Counted from the first letter of the stretch, positions 1 to 10,290 are shown. The stretch: 64,000 bases of DNA from Microbacterium trichothecenolyticum (GCF_030818955.1 NZ_JAUTBF010000001.1:496001-560000); one strand, 5' to 3'. Notes: generated by a model from the sequence alone, not told the origin. Numbers and translations are program-made.

Positions 1-849
1 GTCAGCCAGCAGGTGCGCCGTCTCGAGCGCCGGGCGGGAATGCCGATCGTCGAGCGCGTCGGTCGTGGCGTCCGGCTGACCGAGGCGGGTCGGGTGCTGG
101 CTCGCCACGCCGCCACGGTGACCACCGCACTCGATGCGGCGGCGGGCGACCTCGCCGAGCTGCGCGGACTCCGTGCCGGTCGCGTGCGCATCGTCGCCTT
201 CCCCTCGGCGTCGTCGACCGTCGTCCCCCGGGTGATCGCGGCGGTCACCGCGCGGCGCCCCGGCGTCTCGATCAGCTTCGTCGAGGCCGAGCCGCCCGAG
301 GCGATCGCCGCGGTCCGCGAAGATCGGGCCGACATCGCCCTCACCTACAGCTACCCCGGCGATCGTCGCGAGCACCTCGAGTCCGCGGCATCCGGGCTCT
401 CGGTGCACCCGATGGGCGCCGACGACACGGTGGTCGTGGTTCCCGCCGATCACCCGGCGGCATCCCACGACCCGATCGACCTGTCGCAGCTCGCGGGGGA
501 GCGCTGGATCGCCGGCTGTCCGCAGTGCCGAGGGCACCTGCTCGAGGCGTGCGAACGCGCGGGGTTCACCCCCGACATCGCGTTCGAGACCGACAACTTC
601 ATCGCCGTCGAGAACCTCGTCGCGCAGGGGGTGGGCATGGCGATCCTGCCGCGCATGGCGGTGGCATCCCTTCCCATGCTGTCGGGCATCGCCGCACCCC
701 GCCTGCCCGTGGCCGAGGCGAGGACGCTGCACCTGGTGACGGCGGGAGGTGCGGAGTTCGTCCCCGCGGTCGGGGCGAGCCTCGAGATCATGGCCGCCGA
801 GCTCGCGGCGCATCGACGACTCTCGGGCGAGCGCACCGCCCCCCGGTAG
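1..849 (+). CDS. LysR-family transcriptional regulator, 5' end outside window
   Basis: This is the C-terminal part of a LysR-type DNA-binding regulator; its start and first helices lie before base 1. The frame is open from base 1 (residues [14 protein letters not shown]), which matches the end of the recognition helix. The wing segment ending [12 protein letters not shown] follows. From about residue 60 of the visible part it reads as a two-lobed effector-binding domain, with the typical late strand AILPRMAV. The regulated genes and effector cannot be inferred. The stop lies ten bases before gltX, but gltX has its own -10-like TAGGCT at 847-852, so the two need not share a transcript. Confidence 0.9.
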   Translation, partial: VSQQVRRLERRAGMPIVERVGRGVRLTEAGRVLARHAATVTTALDAAAGDLAELRGLRAGRVRIVAFPSASSTVVPRVIAAVTARRPGVSISFVEAEPPEAIAAVREDRADIALTYSYPGDRREHLESAASGLSVHPMGADDTVVVVPADHPAASHDPIDLSQLAGERWIAGCPQCRGHLLEACERAGFTPDIAFETDNFIAVENLVAQGVGMAILPRMAVASLPMLSGIAAPRLPVAEARTLHLVTAGGAEFVPAVGASLEIMAAELAAHRRLSGERTAPR

Positions 850-859
850 GCTGGGGGAG

Positions 860-2374
860 ATGTCTGCCACGCCCGATCCCCGCACCACGACCGCCTCCGG
901 CGCCGACGTTCGCGTCCGCTTCTGCCCGTCTCCGACGGGACTGCCGCACGTGGGTCTCATCCGCACCGTCCTGTTCAACTGGGCCTACGCCCGGCACAAC
1001 GGCGGCACGCTCGTCTTCCGTATCGAAGACACCGACGCCGCGCGCGACAGCGAAGAGAGCTACCAGCAGCTGCTCGAGGCGCTGCGGTGGATGAACATCG
1101 ACTGGGACGAGGGCGTCGAAGTCGGTGGACCCCACGCGCCGTACCGCCAGTCGCAACGTCACGAGATCTACCGCGAGGTGCTCGACAAGCTGATCGCCGC
1201 CGGCGCGGTCTACGAGAGCTACTCGACCGCCGAAGAGATCGACGCGCGCAACGAAGCCAACGGCCGCGCCAAGCAGCTCGGCTACGACAACTACGACCGC
1301 GACCTCACCGAGGAGCAGAAGGCCGCCTTCCGCGCCGAGGGCCGTCAGCCCGCGTGGCGCCTGCGCGTGCCCGATCACGACCTCACGTACGTCGACCTCA
1401 TCCGCGGCGAGGTGACGTTCCCCGCAGGTTCCTTCCCCGATTTCGTGCTCGTGCGCGCCGGCGGAGTACCCCTCTACCCCTTCGTGAACCCGGTCGACGA
1501 CGCGCTCATGGGCATCACCCACGTCATCCGCGGCGAAGACCTCATGCCCTCTACGGCGCGTCAGCTCGCGCTGTACTCCGCGCTGGTGGATGCCGGGGTC
1601 ACGACGTTCATCCCGCGCTTCGGTCACATGCCCCTCGTGCTGGGCGAGACCGGCAACAAGAAGCTCTCCAAGCGCGACCCGCAGGCCGACCTGTTCCTGC
1701 AGCGTGAGAAGGGCTTCATCCACGAGGGGCTGCTGAACTACCTCTCGCTCCTCGGTTGGTCGCTGTCGAGCGACCGCGACGTGTTCTCGCTCGACGAGAT
1801 GATCGCCGCCTTCGACATCACCGACGTCAACCCCAACCCGGCCCGCTTCGATCAGAAGAAGGCGGAAGCCATCAACGGCGACCACATCCGCCTTCTGGAT
1901 GCCGAGGACTTCGCGGCACGGATCGTCCCCTACCTCGCGGGTGCGGGGCTGATCGACGAGCACCCGAGCGAGGAGCACCGCGCGATCATCGCCGCCGCCG
2001 CTCCGCTCGTGCAGGAGCGCGTGCAGCTGCTCGGTGAGGTGCCCGGGATGCTCGGCTTCCTGTTCGTCTCCGACGTGCAGTATGCCGAAGATGCGTTGAA
2101 GGGACTCCCCGCGAACGCGGGCGAGGTGCTCGTGGCCTCCGTCGGCGCGCTCGAGCTCGTCCCCGAGGCCGAGTTCACCGCCGCGGCCGTGCAGCAGGCG
2201 CTGTCGACGGCCCTCGTCGACGAGCTGGGCCTGAAGCCCCGCGTCGCCTACGGCCCCCCGCGCGTCGCGCTCACCGGTCGTCGCGTCTCGCCGCCGCTGT
2301 TCGAGTCGATGGAGCTGCTGGGCAAGGCGGAGTCGATCCGTCGGCTCGACGCCCTCGTGCGGCACCTGGGCTGA
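860..2374 (+). CDS. gltX: Glutamyl-tRNA synthetase
   Basis: This class Ic aminoacyl-tRNA synthetase (504 aa) charges tRNA-Glu in the cytoplasm. The sequence shows [12 protein letters not shown] near the N-terminus, where PHVG (residues 29-32) is the HIGH signature, and KLSKR at about 268-272, the KMSKS signature. Length is normal for the family. The ATG at 860 was chosen over an in-frame upstream start at 749 because it follows the LysR stop and begins the conserved region. In most actinobacteria this enzyme also mischarges tRNA-Gln for later amidation by GatCAB (family knowledge). A tRNA-Gln gene follows directly and a tRNA-Glu gene lies 13 kb downstream. Confidence 0.97.
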   Translation: MSATPDPRTTTASGADVRVRFCPSPTGLPHVGLIRTVLFNWAYARHNGGTLVFRIEDTDAARDSEESYQQLLEALRWMNIDWDEGVEVGGPHAPYRQSQRHEIYREVLDKLIAAGAVYESYSTAEEIDARNEANGRAKQLGYDNYDRDLTEEQKAAFRAEGRQPAWRLRVPDHDLTYVDLIRGEVTFPAGSFPDFVLVRAGGVPLYPFVNPVDDALMGITHVIRGEDLMPSTARQLALYSALVDAGVTTFIPRFGHMPLVLGETGNKKLSKRDPQADLFLQREKGFIHEGLLNYLSLLGWSLSSDRDVFSLDEMIAAFDITDVNPNPARFDQKKAEAINGDHIRLLDAEDFAARIVPYLAGAGLIDEHPSEEHRAIIAAAAPLVQERVQLLGEVPGMLGFLFVSDVQYAEDALKGLPANAGEVLVASVGALELVPEAEFTAAAVQQALSTALVDELGLKPRVAYGPPRVALTGRRVSPPLFESMELLGKAESIRRLDALVRHLG

Positions 2375-2505
2375 GCGGGCGGCATCCGTTCGTCGAAAAC
2401 CTGCCGATCCTCGGAGATTTCGCTCCCGCTCTCTACGAGGTTCGGGGGTTTGCGCCTTCTTCGGTATGGTCCTGCGCCGTTCGACGCGCGCGGGCGGGCG
2501 CCGGT

Positions 2506-2534
2506 TTGGCGCTCGGGCCCGCGTCGCGTAAGCT
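2506..2534 (+). promoter_or_regulatory. Promoter of tRNA-Gln
   Basis: A sigma-70-type promoter is visible: TTGGCG (2506-2511), a 17-base spacer and TAAGCT (2529-2534). The mature tRNA begins 32 bases after the -10, which leaves a short 5' leader for RNase P. Confidence 0.65.
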
Positions 2535-2566
2535 TGATCCTCGGCACGAGTTACGGCTCACAGCCT

Positions 2567-2638
2567 TGGGGTATGGTGTAATTGGCAACACGGCGGTTTC
2601 TGGTTCCGTTGTTCTTGGTTCGAGTCCAGGTACCCCAG
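2567..2638 (+). tRNA. tRNA-Gln (anticodon CTG)
   Basis: A full cloverleaf can be folded. The acceptor stem is TGGGGTA/TACCCCA, the D-stem GTGT/ACAC, and the anticodon stem GCGGT/TCCGT, with a U-U pair at the loop edge as is common in tRNA-Gln. The anticodon loop is TTCTGGT, the T-stem CTTGG/CCAGG and the T-loop TTCGAGT. The discriminator is G and CCA is not encoded. The anticodon CUG reads CAG. It has its own promoter and terminator. Confidence 0.95.
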
Positions 2639-2644
2639 CTTCAT

Positions 2645-2670
2645 GAAGAGGTCGCAGATGCGACCTCTTC
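2645..2670 (+). terminator. Terminator of tRNA-Gln
   Basis: An 11-base-pair perfect stem GAAGAGGTCGC/GCGACCTCTTC with loop AGAT begins seven bases after the tRNA and is followed by TTCTCTCT. The stretch 2671-2871 after it holds nothing I can recognise. Confidence 0.85.
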
Positions 2671-2871
2671 TTCTCTCTGAGCCGGGGATCAGCTTCCTCG
2701 CCTCGACGCGCGCGGCCCCGTCGCGCGCGGTGAACCCGGCGCTCCAGTACGACACCGCGAGCTGTTCGAGTCGTGAGTGATGTGCTTCCATGACCATCGT
2801 CGAGACGACGCAGCGCGGGATCTGTGAGCACGCCGCGTGACACCGCGACGGTGGCACCGTCGACGCCCCGC

Positions 2872-3243
2872 TCATCGGGTGGCCGGGAGGGTGGCGCTTG
2901 GCCCCGCGCTCTCGAGCTGAGCGAGGTCGTGACTGATGTCGGCGGCCGCTCGGACGACCATCGGAACGAGCTCGGTGAGTCGGCGATCATCGGCGCGCGA
3001 TGCGAGGCAGGCGATCGAGACCGCGCCGACCACCTCGCCCAGGGCGTCGAACACCGGTGCCGCGATGCCGATGGCCTCCGGAACCCGCTCACCCTCGGTG
3101 ATCGCGTACCCGTGAGCGCGCACGTCCGCGAGGCGGCGACGAATCAGGTCGGGGTCGAGCGCCGTGCGCTCCGTCGCGGCCGGCACCGGTCGTGAGAGCA
3201 CGATGTCGATGTCGCGCTCGTCGAGGTGCGCGAGGATGCACAT
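2872..3243 (-). pseudogene. IclR-type regulator, C-terminal fragment only
   Basis: Read leftward from the ATG at 3243, this is 123 residues matching the second half of an IclR effector-binding domain: ILAHLDERD, then HGYAITEGERVPEAIGIAAPV, then a closing amphipathic helix. The winged-helix DNA-binding half, and the first part of the effector domain, are absent. Sequence that should encode them is replaced at about 3245-3265 by sequence that reads better on the other strand. IclR regulators normally lie divergent from the operon they control, and an oxidoreductase gene does lie divergent here. I infer a deletion remnant, with no expected DNA-binding function. Confidence 0.75.
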
Positions 3244-3304
3244 GCTGCTCGTGATCAACCTGGGACAGATCGCCGTCGGCCGCATCGTGGGGCGCGGCGC
3301 ATGA
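3242..3304 (+). pseudogene. 3'-end remnant of an unidentified gene
   Basis: The + strand reads MLLVINLGQIAVGRIVGRGA and stops at TGA 3302-3304. This overlaps the ATG of the next gene by four bases (ATGA), the usual layout of coupled operon genes. I read it as the tail of a lost upstream operon gene whose 5' part went with the IclR head. The family is not recognised, and it could also be chance. Confidence 0.3.
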
Positions 3305-4400
3305 GCCGTGTGTTCAGCCCGATGACCCTGCGCGATCTGCAGCTCCCGCACCGTGCATGGGTGTCGCCCATGTGCATGTACGCGTGCGAGGCCCGCGACG
3401 GGATGGTCGGCGACTTCCACGTCGCGCACTACGGTCAGTATGCGCTCGGCGGGGCGGCCCTCATTCTCACCGAAGCCACCGCCGTCGTGCCGGAGGGTCG
3501 GGTCACGGCACAGGATGCCGGGATCTGGAGCGACGCGCATATCGCGGCGTGGGAGCGGGTCACCGCGACGGTCCACCTGCTCGGGGGCCGGATCGCGGTC
3601 CAGCTCGGTCACGCCGGCCGCAAGGGCAGCAAGCGTCGGGGCCTTCCGGGCGACGCCGAACCGGCGGGCCCCCTGCGTCCGGCGGACGGTGGATGGCAGC
3701 TCCACGGCGCGACCGGGGAGCCGTTCGGGCGCTACGACCCACCGCTGCCGGCGGCGTCCGTCTATCTCGCGGCGCTGCCCGACGCCTTCGCGAGTGCGGC
3801 AGAGCGCGCCGTACGGGCGGGATTCGACGCCGTCGAACTGCACACCGCGCACGGATACCTCGTACACGAGATGCTCTCGCCCGCGACCAATCCGAGGTCC
3901 GACGCGTGGGGCGCAGACCCGGCGGGCAGGGAACGGCTGTTGTTCGAGACGGTCGCCGCGGTGCGGGCCACGATCCCGGACGGGGGGATGCCGCTCCTGG
4001 TCCGCATCTCCACCTCCGACGTGGTCGAGGGTGGTCGCACCCCGGCCGACAGCGCCGAGCTGGCCCCGCGGCTGTGGCGGCCGGGGTCGATCTGATCGAC
4101 TGCTCCGCCGGCGGTCTCGTCGCCGGCGCGGAGTACGCTCCCGGCCCGGGGTATCAGGTGCCCGGGGCGGCCGAGGTGCGGGCCTCCGGGGTCGCGGTGG
4201 GCGCGGTCGGACAGATCACCGGCGCGGCGCAGGCGGAGGAGATCATCGCTTCTGGGTACGCCGACGCCGTCCTGATCGGTCGCGCGATGCTCCGTGACCC
4301 CTACTGGGCCCGCCACGCGGCGTACGAGCTCGGAGTGCCCCTGCCCTCCTATCCGCGCTACGACCGAGCGACCCGCGTCGACGGAGCGGTCCCGCGCTGA
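3301..4400 (+). pseudogene. NADH:flavin oxidoreductase (Old Yellow Enzyme family), frameshifted
   Basis: The reading begins MSRVFSPMTLRDLQLPHRAW and carries OYE features: an FMN-binding barrel, QLGHAGRKG, HTAHGYLVHEML with its substrate-binding histidines, and NPRSDAWGAD. At about 4072-4076 the frame breaks. The original frame runs into TGA at 4093, while the next frame continues smoothly as AAGVDLIDCSAGGLV through the phosphate-binding GQIT and DAVLIGRAMLRDPYWARHAA to 4400. Restoring one missing base gives a full-length family member of about 366 aa. The head of the locus is also damaged, so a truly dead gene is plausible, but a sequencing deletion is not excluded. Confidence 0.85.
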
Positions 4401-4567
4401 GGGGCCCGACCGAAGAGGTCCACCGAGGCGAGATTCCGGTGACCGCTGCCGCCGACGTCGACGCCGCCGAGCGCGACGGAGTGGACTCGATCCCCGCGGC
4501 ACGTGCGGGTGAGCCCGCAGGTGAGCGGTCAGGCCGGGTCAAAGGGGTGAGCCGTACCATCTCGGCC

Positions 4568-5581
4568 GTGCCCCATCGCCACCTGCTCCCTGCCCTGCTC
4601 GCCGCCTGTCTCGCGCTCGCCGGCTGTGGCGCGGCCGCCGCGGGGGCCGCGGGGTCGTCGCCCTCCGCCGCGGGCACCCTCTCGGTGGCGGGCGCACCCG
4701 ATTCGGCGTCGCCGGCTGCCTCGGCGCACGTCGACGCGGCAGCGGCGTCGGGCTGCGGCCGCGACACCTCGGCGGCCGGCTCGACCTCCACGCGCACCGT
4801 GACCGTCGGCGGCACGGCGCGAAGCGCGCGTCTGCACGTCCCCAGCGGCTACGACGGCACCACGCCGACGCCGGTCATCCTCGCCTTCGTCGGGCACGGC
4901 ATGTCGATCGACAAGCTCGAACGCTTCAGCGACCTCGACGACAGCGGCGACCTCGTGCTGTATCCGCAGCCGGCCGGAACAGACCCGCAGAACGGATGGC
5001 AGAGCGCCCCCTACGCCTCGGGGCAGGACGACGTCGCGTTCGTCAGCGCCCTGATCGACGACATCGAGGCACACGCCTGCGTCGATGTGACGCGCGTGTT
5101 CGCCGCCGGTATTTCGAACGGCGGGGGCTTCACGGCGCTGCTGTCGTGCGCCCTGCCCGCGCGTATCGCGGCGTTCGCCGTGGTCTCCGGCGCGATCTAC
5201 CCCGCGAACGATCCACCGTGCCCCACGACCGCGGCGGTCCCCGTCGTCGAGTTCCACGGGACGAACGACCCGGTCATCGCGTACGACGGCGGCACCAGCC
5301 ACGGCAGTCAGCTCGAGCCCGTCACGCAGTGGACCACCGAGCAGGCGCAGCGCAGCGGCTGCTCCGCCTCGCCCACGATCACGCAGATCGGGTCCGACGT
5401 CGTCGAGCAGCAGTGGTGTGGATGCCAGGGCCGCGGCGCCATGACTCATTACCGCATCGAGGGCGGAGGCCACACCTGGCCCGGGGCGACCGCGACGAGC
5501 GGGCCGGGCGCCACGACCCAGACGATCTCGGCGACGCGGATCATCGAGGACTTCTTCACCGCGCACCCGTTGCCGTCGTGA
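4568..5581 (+). CDS. Secreted polyhydroxybutyrate-depolymerase-like esterase lipoprotein
   Basis: This alpha/beta-hydrolase of the LpqC / feruloyl esterase / PHB depolymerase group (337 aa) probably cleaves ester bonds outside the cell. It starts with a lipoprotein signal peptide ending LALAGC, so it should be lipid-anchored. The nucleophile lies in GISNGGG, the acid in FHGTNDPV and the histidine in GGGHTWPG. Several cysteines (CVDV, LSCALP, PPCP, SGCSA, WCGC) could form disulfides. GTG 4568 gives the cleanest signal peptide. An in-frame GTG at 4547 is an alternative, because the only Shine-Dalgarno-like run (AAAGGGG) overlaps it. Bases 4401-4567 hold nothing else I can identify. Confidence 0.85.
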   Translation: MPHRHLLPALLAACLALAGCGAAAAGAAGSSPSAAGTLSVAGAPDSASPAASAHVDAAAASGCGRDTSAAGSTSTRTVTVGGTARSARLHVPSGYDGTTPTPVILAFVGHGMSIDKLERFSDLDDSGDLVLYPQPAGTDPQNGWQSAPYASGQDDVAFVSALIDDIEAHACVDVTRVFAAGISNGGGFTALLSCALPARIAAFAVVSGAIYPANDPPCPTTAAVPVVEFHGTNDPVIAYDGGTSHGSQLEPVTQWTTEQAQRSGCSASPTITQIGSDVVEQQWCGCQGRGAMTHYRIEGGGHTWPGATATSGPGATTQTISATRIIEDFFTAHPLPS

Positions 5582-5679
5582 CGCCGACCGACCGCGCGGG
5601 CTGCGGCGTCTTCCGAGACGCCTTCGCTACGATCCCTCCAGGGCCCGTGTCGACGGGCCGGAGCCGGAAGAAGGTATCC

Positions 5680-6093
5680 GTGAAGCGCTCGCCGCTCGTC
5701 GCCCTGGCCCTCGTCCTGCCGTTGATGATGGCGGGGTGCACGCCGACGGCATCCCCGGATTCGTCCTCGCACGACATGACACCCGAGTCGGCCGCGTCGG
5801 CGGGGGCGCAGGCGCTCTCGCCGACCATCGTCTCGCCCGGTGAGCTCGCTACGCGCGAGGCGACCGTCGTCGTCGCCACCGAGCTCGTCATCGCCGCCCC
5901 CGACGGCACCGAGGCGGACTGGACGGGGACGACGGCCGACCCCACGATCGCGGAGTTCTCCGCCGGGGGAGCCTCGGAGGGCGCGGTGTTCCGCCCGGGG
6001 TTCGAGGCGCGGAAGGTCGGCAAGACCGCGGCGACCCTGACCGGGCCCGACGGTCAGACGATTTCTTTCACCATCTCGGTCGTCGCGCCCTGA
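5680..6093 (+). CDS. Small lipoprotein of unknown function
   Basis: The protein has 137 residues with a clear lipoprotein signal (MKRSPLVALALVLPLMMAGC). After a Ser/Thr/Pro-rich linker comes a compact beta-rich domain of about 90 residues ending GPDGQTISFTISVVAP, which resembles an Ig-like or cell-surface beta-sandwich repeat. GTG 5680 follows a good ribosome site, GGAAGAAGG. It is probably its own unit, since the gap from the esterase (98 bases) contains a TACGAT hexamer at 5628. I do not recognise a family. Confidence 0.7.
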   Translation: MKRSPLVALALVLPLMMAGCTPTASPDSSSHDMTPESAASAGAQALSPTIVSPGELATREATVVVATELVIAAPDGTEADWTGTTADPTIAEFSAGGASEGAVFRPGFEARKVGKTAATLTGPDGQTISFTISVVAP

Positions 6094-6162
6094 CCCGGTG
6101 CCCCCCCCGGGACGGGGCGCTGCAACGGGTGGTCGTACACCGCGACACGGTGGAGGGAGCAG

Positions 6163-7050
6163 TCAGGAGTCCCGCCCGAACTGTTCCCCCAGTCCTGCCC
6201 AGTCCGGGTATATCGTCTCGCGGGTGTAGCCGAAGTTCCGGCTGAGGAGGTCGCGCAGCATCGGCTTGATCTCGGCGGGGATGCGAATACCGATCAGCGT
6301 CGGGAAATGCTTCCGGGGCGCACCGCGGTCTTCGTTCGGTCTGTCCACCCCGAGCAGCTTGCGGAGGTCGGTGACGTTCCACCCGGGCGGGCGGCTGATC
6401 GGGAACAGCTCGCACTCAGGCGCGTCGGTCTCGCTCAGGGGAGCACTGTGGAACATGAACTCGCCTCGCTGCGCGGCGATACGCGGATCGATGGGCGGGG
6501 TCGTGTAGACGAGCGCGGCCGGTTTCTTCTTCGTCATCGCCGCATAGCCGTCGGGCTCCCACGGCCGGTCGATGATCTTCAGCTCCGAGCGGTTCACCGC
6601 CAAGAGCACGCCGTCGCACTCTTCTTGCTCGCTCTGGAGTGTGTCGTCGCACAGCATGAAGAGGGCGACGAAAGGGTCCGTCGTGATGTCGATCAACCGC
6701 GTGACGGCGCCGTTGTGCCGCAACCGGGCGAGAATCTCCCAGTCGGACATGTGCTGCGCGTTGTCGATGCCGATCGTGCGGGCCTGGTTGATCATCTTGC
6801 GTTCGTGATCTTGTAGGTCAGCTGCGGTGAGACCCTGGCGTGTCGCTCGGGAAGCCACGCGCCACGATGCGTCCGCTTGCCCCCGCCAGCGGACTCCGCT
6901 CTCGGGCCCGCCTACGGTGATGCCCCCGATCGCATTGATCACCGTGCTGCACACGACACGCCGAGCTTTCAGGCCTTGAAGCGATATGGGTTCGCCGTTC
7001 TCCTTCAGCCGCGGATCGAAGACGAGATCCGTATCCCAGACAACAGCCAT
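6163..7050 (-). CDS. FRG-domain protein, possible anti-phage gene
   Basis: The protein has 295 aa. It carries the FRG pattern: the WRGQADASW segment near residue 55 that gives the family its name, then HMSDWEILARLRHNGAVTRLIDITTDPFVALF and later AAQRGEFMFHS. FRG domains are found in prokaryotic defence loci and toxins (family knowledge), but the biochemical activity is unsettled. ATG 7050 follows AAGGGGGG. The gene is alone on its strand, has lower GC than its neighbours (58-65% in two lines counted) and lacks the GGATGCC word common elsewhere, so it may be acquired. No partner gene is adjacent. Confidence 0.75.
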   Translation of the reverse strand: MAVVWDTDLVFDPRLKENGEPISLQGLKARRVVCSTVINAIGGITVGGPESGVRWRGQADASWRVASRATRQGLTAADLQDHERKMINQARTIGIDNAQHMSDWEILARLRHNGAVTRLIDITTDPFVALFMLCDDTLQSEQEECDGVLLAVNRSELKIIDRPWEPDGYAAMTKKKPAALVYTTPPIDPRIAAQRGEFMFHSAPLSETDAPECELFPISRPPGWNVTDLRKLLGVDRPNEDRGAPRKHFPTLIGIRIPAEIKPMLRDLLSRNFGYTRETIYPDWAGLGEQFGRDS

Positions 7051-7215
7051 GTATGCCCCCCCTTGAGTCGATGGGAGCCCCCGCTCCCATGTCGTGGCCC
7101 ACCCTACTGAATCACCGTGTCGCTGAAACACCGCGCCGAGACGAGTGCCATCGCGTGGCGAGGAACCCGAGGTCTGTGAGTACCCCGGTGGTCGTGCGTA
7201 GCAGTTTGCCTCCGT

Positions 7216-7985
<770 letters not shown>

Positions 7986-7989
<4 letters not shown>

Positions 7990-9068
7990 GCGCGGCCCCT
8001 CCGTCGCAGCAGCAGGGCGACGAAGACGGGTACGCCCACGATCGCCGTTCCCACGCCGACCGGCAACGGCGTCGGCGCGAAGAGCGTGCGGGTGGCGGCA
8101 TCCACCCACACCATGAACACCGCGCCGACGATCGCCGCGAGCGGCACGACGCGGGCGTGCCGCTGACCGACGAGCAGTCGCACCGCGTGCGGCACGACGA
8201 GTCCGACGAAGCCCACGGCGCCGACGACGCTGACCAGTGCCGCCGTGATCAAGGCGGTCACCACCAGCAGGCCGACGCGTGTCTGAGCGACCGGAATGCC
8301 GAGCGAGGCGGCGACGTCGTCGCCGAACGTGAAGGCGTCGAGCGCGCGAGCGGCGGCGATGCAGATCGCCCCGCCGACCACGACGACGCCCGCGCACAGC
8401 ACGACGTCGTCCCACCGCATGCCCTCGAGTGAGCCGAGCAGCCAGAACATCACGCCACGGGTCTCATCGCTGTCGGCGACGGCGAACACGACGAGTGAGG
8501 TGAGCGCCGAGAAGAACTGCGTGCTGGCGACGCCGGCGAGGATGACCCCCGACGTGCCGCCGGAGGTGAAGCGGGCCAACACGAGCACGAGCCCGAACGC
8601 GACGAGGGCTCCGACGAACGCGCCGCCCGAGAGCCCCAGCGCCCCGCCGCCGACACCGAGCACGCCGATGACGACGGCGCCCGTCGACGCCCCCGACGAC
8701 ACACCGAGCACGAACGGCTCGGCCAGCGGGTTGCGCAGCAGCGACTGCATGACGACACCGCACAGCGCGAGACCCGCTCCCGCGCACGCGGCGACGAGGG
8801 CGCGGGGGAGGCGCTCTTCCCACACGATGGCGTTCTTCGCTGCCTTGACCGGGATGTCGGCGAGACCCAGATGGTTCAGCAGCACGTCGCGCACGTTGAC
8901 CAGTGACACGTCGGCCGGGCCGAGGGTGATCGCCACGCCGACCGAGCCGATCAGTGCGGCCATCCCGACCAGGGCCAGCACGATGCCGAGACCGGTCGAT
9001 CCGCGGCCGAGGCGGGCACGCGAGGCGACCGAGGGGGAGTTCAGAGCGCGCTCCCGTTCTCGTCCCAC
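7986..9068 (-). CDS. Iron-siderophore ABC transporter, FecCD-type permease
   Basis: This polytopic membrane protein of about 360 aa has the FecCD/BtuC pattern. RLPRALVAACAGAGLALCGVVMQSLLRNPLAEP is the classic entry, GFVGLVVPHAVRLLVG is the cytoplasmic coupling region, and about ten hydrophobic segments are present. The start is uncertain. GTG 9068 was chosen, which overlaps the binding-protein gene by 28 bases; a downstream CTG (9044) touching the upstream stop is the other candidate. One permease gene only implies a homodimeric channel. Confidence 0.9.
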
Positions 9069-10087
9069 CACGCGCGGATCTTGTCGAGAGCGTCGACGAA
9101 GCGGATCGAGGGGTTGAGCTCGGCCCCGTGCAGGGCGATGTAACGCTTGTTCTTCACCGCGGTCATGGTGCTCGTCAGCGGATCGCTTTCGAGGAAGGCG
9201 ATCTTGTCGTCGAGGCGGTCGCCGGGGAACCGGTCGCGCTGCAGGTCGCCGAGCACGAGCACGTCGGGATCGGCGGCGACCATGCTCTCCCACCCCACGG
9301 CGGGCCAGTCGTCTCTCTGACCGGCGAACACGTTCGTCATCTTCGTGATGGATGCCAGCAGTGCGGCGTTGGAGAACCCGCCGGCGACGTAGGGGGTCTT
9401 GGTGTCGGCGAACCAGAAGGCGACGCTGTGGCCGTCGAAGTCGACGGCGTCGGTGGCGGCGGCAGCGCGCTGCTGGAGCGACGACACGAGCGCGTCGCCA
9501 CGGTCGGCGACGTCGAAGATGCGCGCGAGGTCGCGGATCTCGCCGTAGAGCACGTCGATGGTGAGGGGGTTGGTGCGGGTGCCACCGGCGTTGAAGCTCA
9601 CGTCGCCGTCGCAGTCGGTGGGCGACAGGTACGATGCGATGCCCGTCTCCGCGAAGCGGTCGCGCGTGGCGACGCCGCCCTGGGCGAAGTGGCGTCCGAA
9701 CGACGCGGTCACGAAGTCTGGGTCGGTGTCGAGCACGACCTCGTACGAGGGAGCGTTGTCGGAGAGGCGGGGGACCGCTGCGTTCGCGTCGGCGAGAGAG
9801 TCGAGCACGGGGTCGGTCCAGGATGCCGTGCCCACCATGCGGTCCTGCAGCCCCAGTGACAGCAGGATCTCGGTGGAGTCCTGATCGAGCGACACCACGC
9901 GGCTGGGCGGGGCGTCGACGGTGATCTCGCGGCCGCAGTTCTCCAGCGTCAGCGGGTAGGTCGTGGCCCCCTGTCCGGTCGGGGCGGCGGTGGTCTCGGG
10001 GACCTCTTCGGATGCGCCGCACCCGGCGAGGAGGGCGGCGGTCGTCAGGAGGACGAGGGGCAGGACGAGGGCGCGGGCGCGTGGCAT
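9041..10087 (-). CDS. Iron-siderophore substrate-binding lipoprotein
   Basis: This FecB/FhuD-type (class III) binding protein of 348 aa captures the ferric chelate at the cell surface. The signal peptide ends LTTAALLAGC (lipobox), then a Thr-rich linker leads to SRVVSLDQDSTEILLSLGL, the first lobe, a long connecting helix and a second lobe ending IRAWWDENGSAL. ATG 10087 is preceded by GGAG at good spacing. The first gene of the operon, it has an iron box 52 bases upstream, so repression by a DtxR/IdeR-type regulator under iron sufficiency is likely. The actual siderophore is not predictable. Confidence 0.92.
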   Translation of the reverse strand: MPRARALVLPLVLLTTAALLAGCGASEEVPETTAAPTGQGATTYPLTLENCGREITVDAPPSRVVSLDQDSTEILLSLGLQDRMVGTASWTDPVLDSLADANAAVPRLSDNAPSYEVVLDTDPDFVTASFGRHFAQGGVATRDRFAETGIASYLSPTDCDGDVSFNAGGTRTNPLTIDVLYGEIRDLARIFDVADRGDALVSSLQQRAAAATDAVDFDGHSVAFWFADTKTPYVAGGFSNAALLASITKMTNVFAGQRDDWPAVGWESMVAADPDVLVLGDLQRDRFPGDRLDDKIAFLESDPLTSTMTAVKNKRYIALHGAELNPSIRFVDALDKIRAWWDENGSAL

Positions 10088-10138
10088 CCGGGAACTCCGT
10101 AGGGATCGTGTGGCGTGGGCCCGACGGCGGACCGTGGG

Positions 10139-10157
10139 TAAGGATAGCCTCACTTGT
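10139..10157 (-). promoter_or_regulatory. DtxR/IdeR-type iron box
   Basis: The + strand sequence TAAGGATAGCCTCACTTGT matches the 19-base consensus TTAGGTTAGGCTAACCTAA at about 13 positions, including the central AGSCT. It lies just upstream of the siderophore ABC operon, where the established actinobacterial arrangement puts an iron-responsive operator. Confidence 0.75.
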
Positions 10158-10260
10158 TCGCTTTTCCTCTATCTGCCCGTCCCGTTCCAGGGAGCGTGTG
10201 CCGGAGGTGGGCACGCGTGCACGGAATGCGCGGACGGGGCGGTGCGTCGCACCTGTTGCT

Positions 10261-10290
10261 CTGTGTGGTTCTGTGTTGTACTGTGTGGGA
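10261..10290 (+). promoter_or_regulatory. Three 10-base-phased direct repeats upstream of fruR
   Basis: CTGTGTGGTT, CTGTGTTGTA and CTGTGTGGGA follow each other at exactly ten-base spacing, ending 18 bases before the GTG of fruR. Phased direct repeats on one DNA face suggest a binding site for an oligomeric regulator, most simply the DeoR-type product of the gene itself. Bases 10158-10260 show no other feature. Confidence 0.45.

Noticed and set aside
2567..2638. tRNA-Gln as an integration site for a genomic island
   Set aside because: No repeat of the tRNA 3' end was noticed elsewhere in the window, and the following genes are decayed metabolism genes without an integrase.
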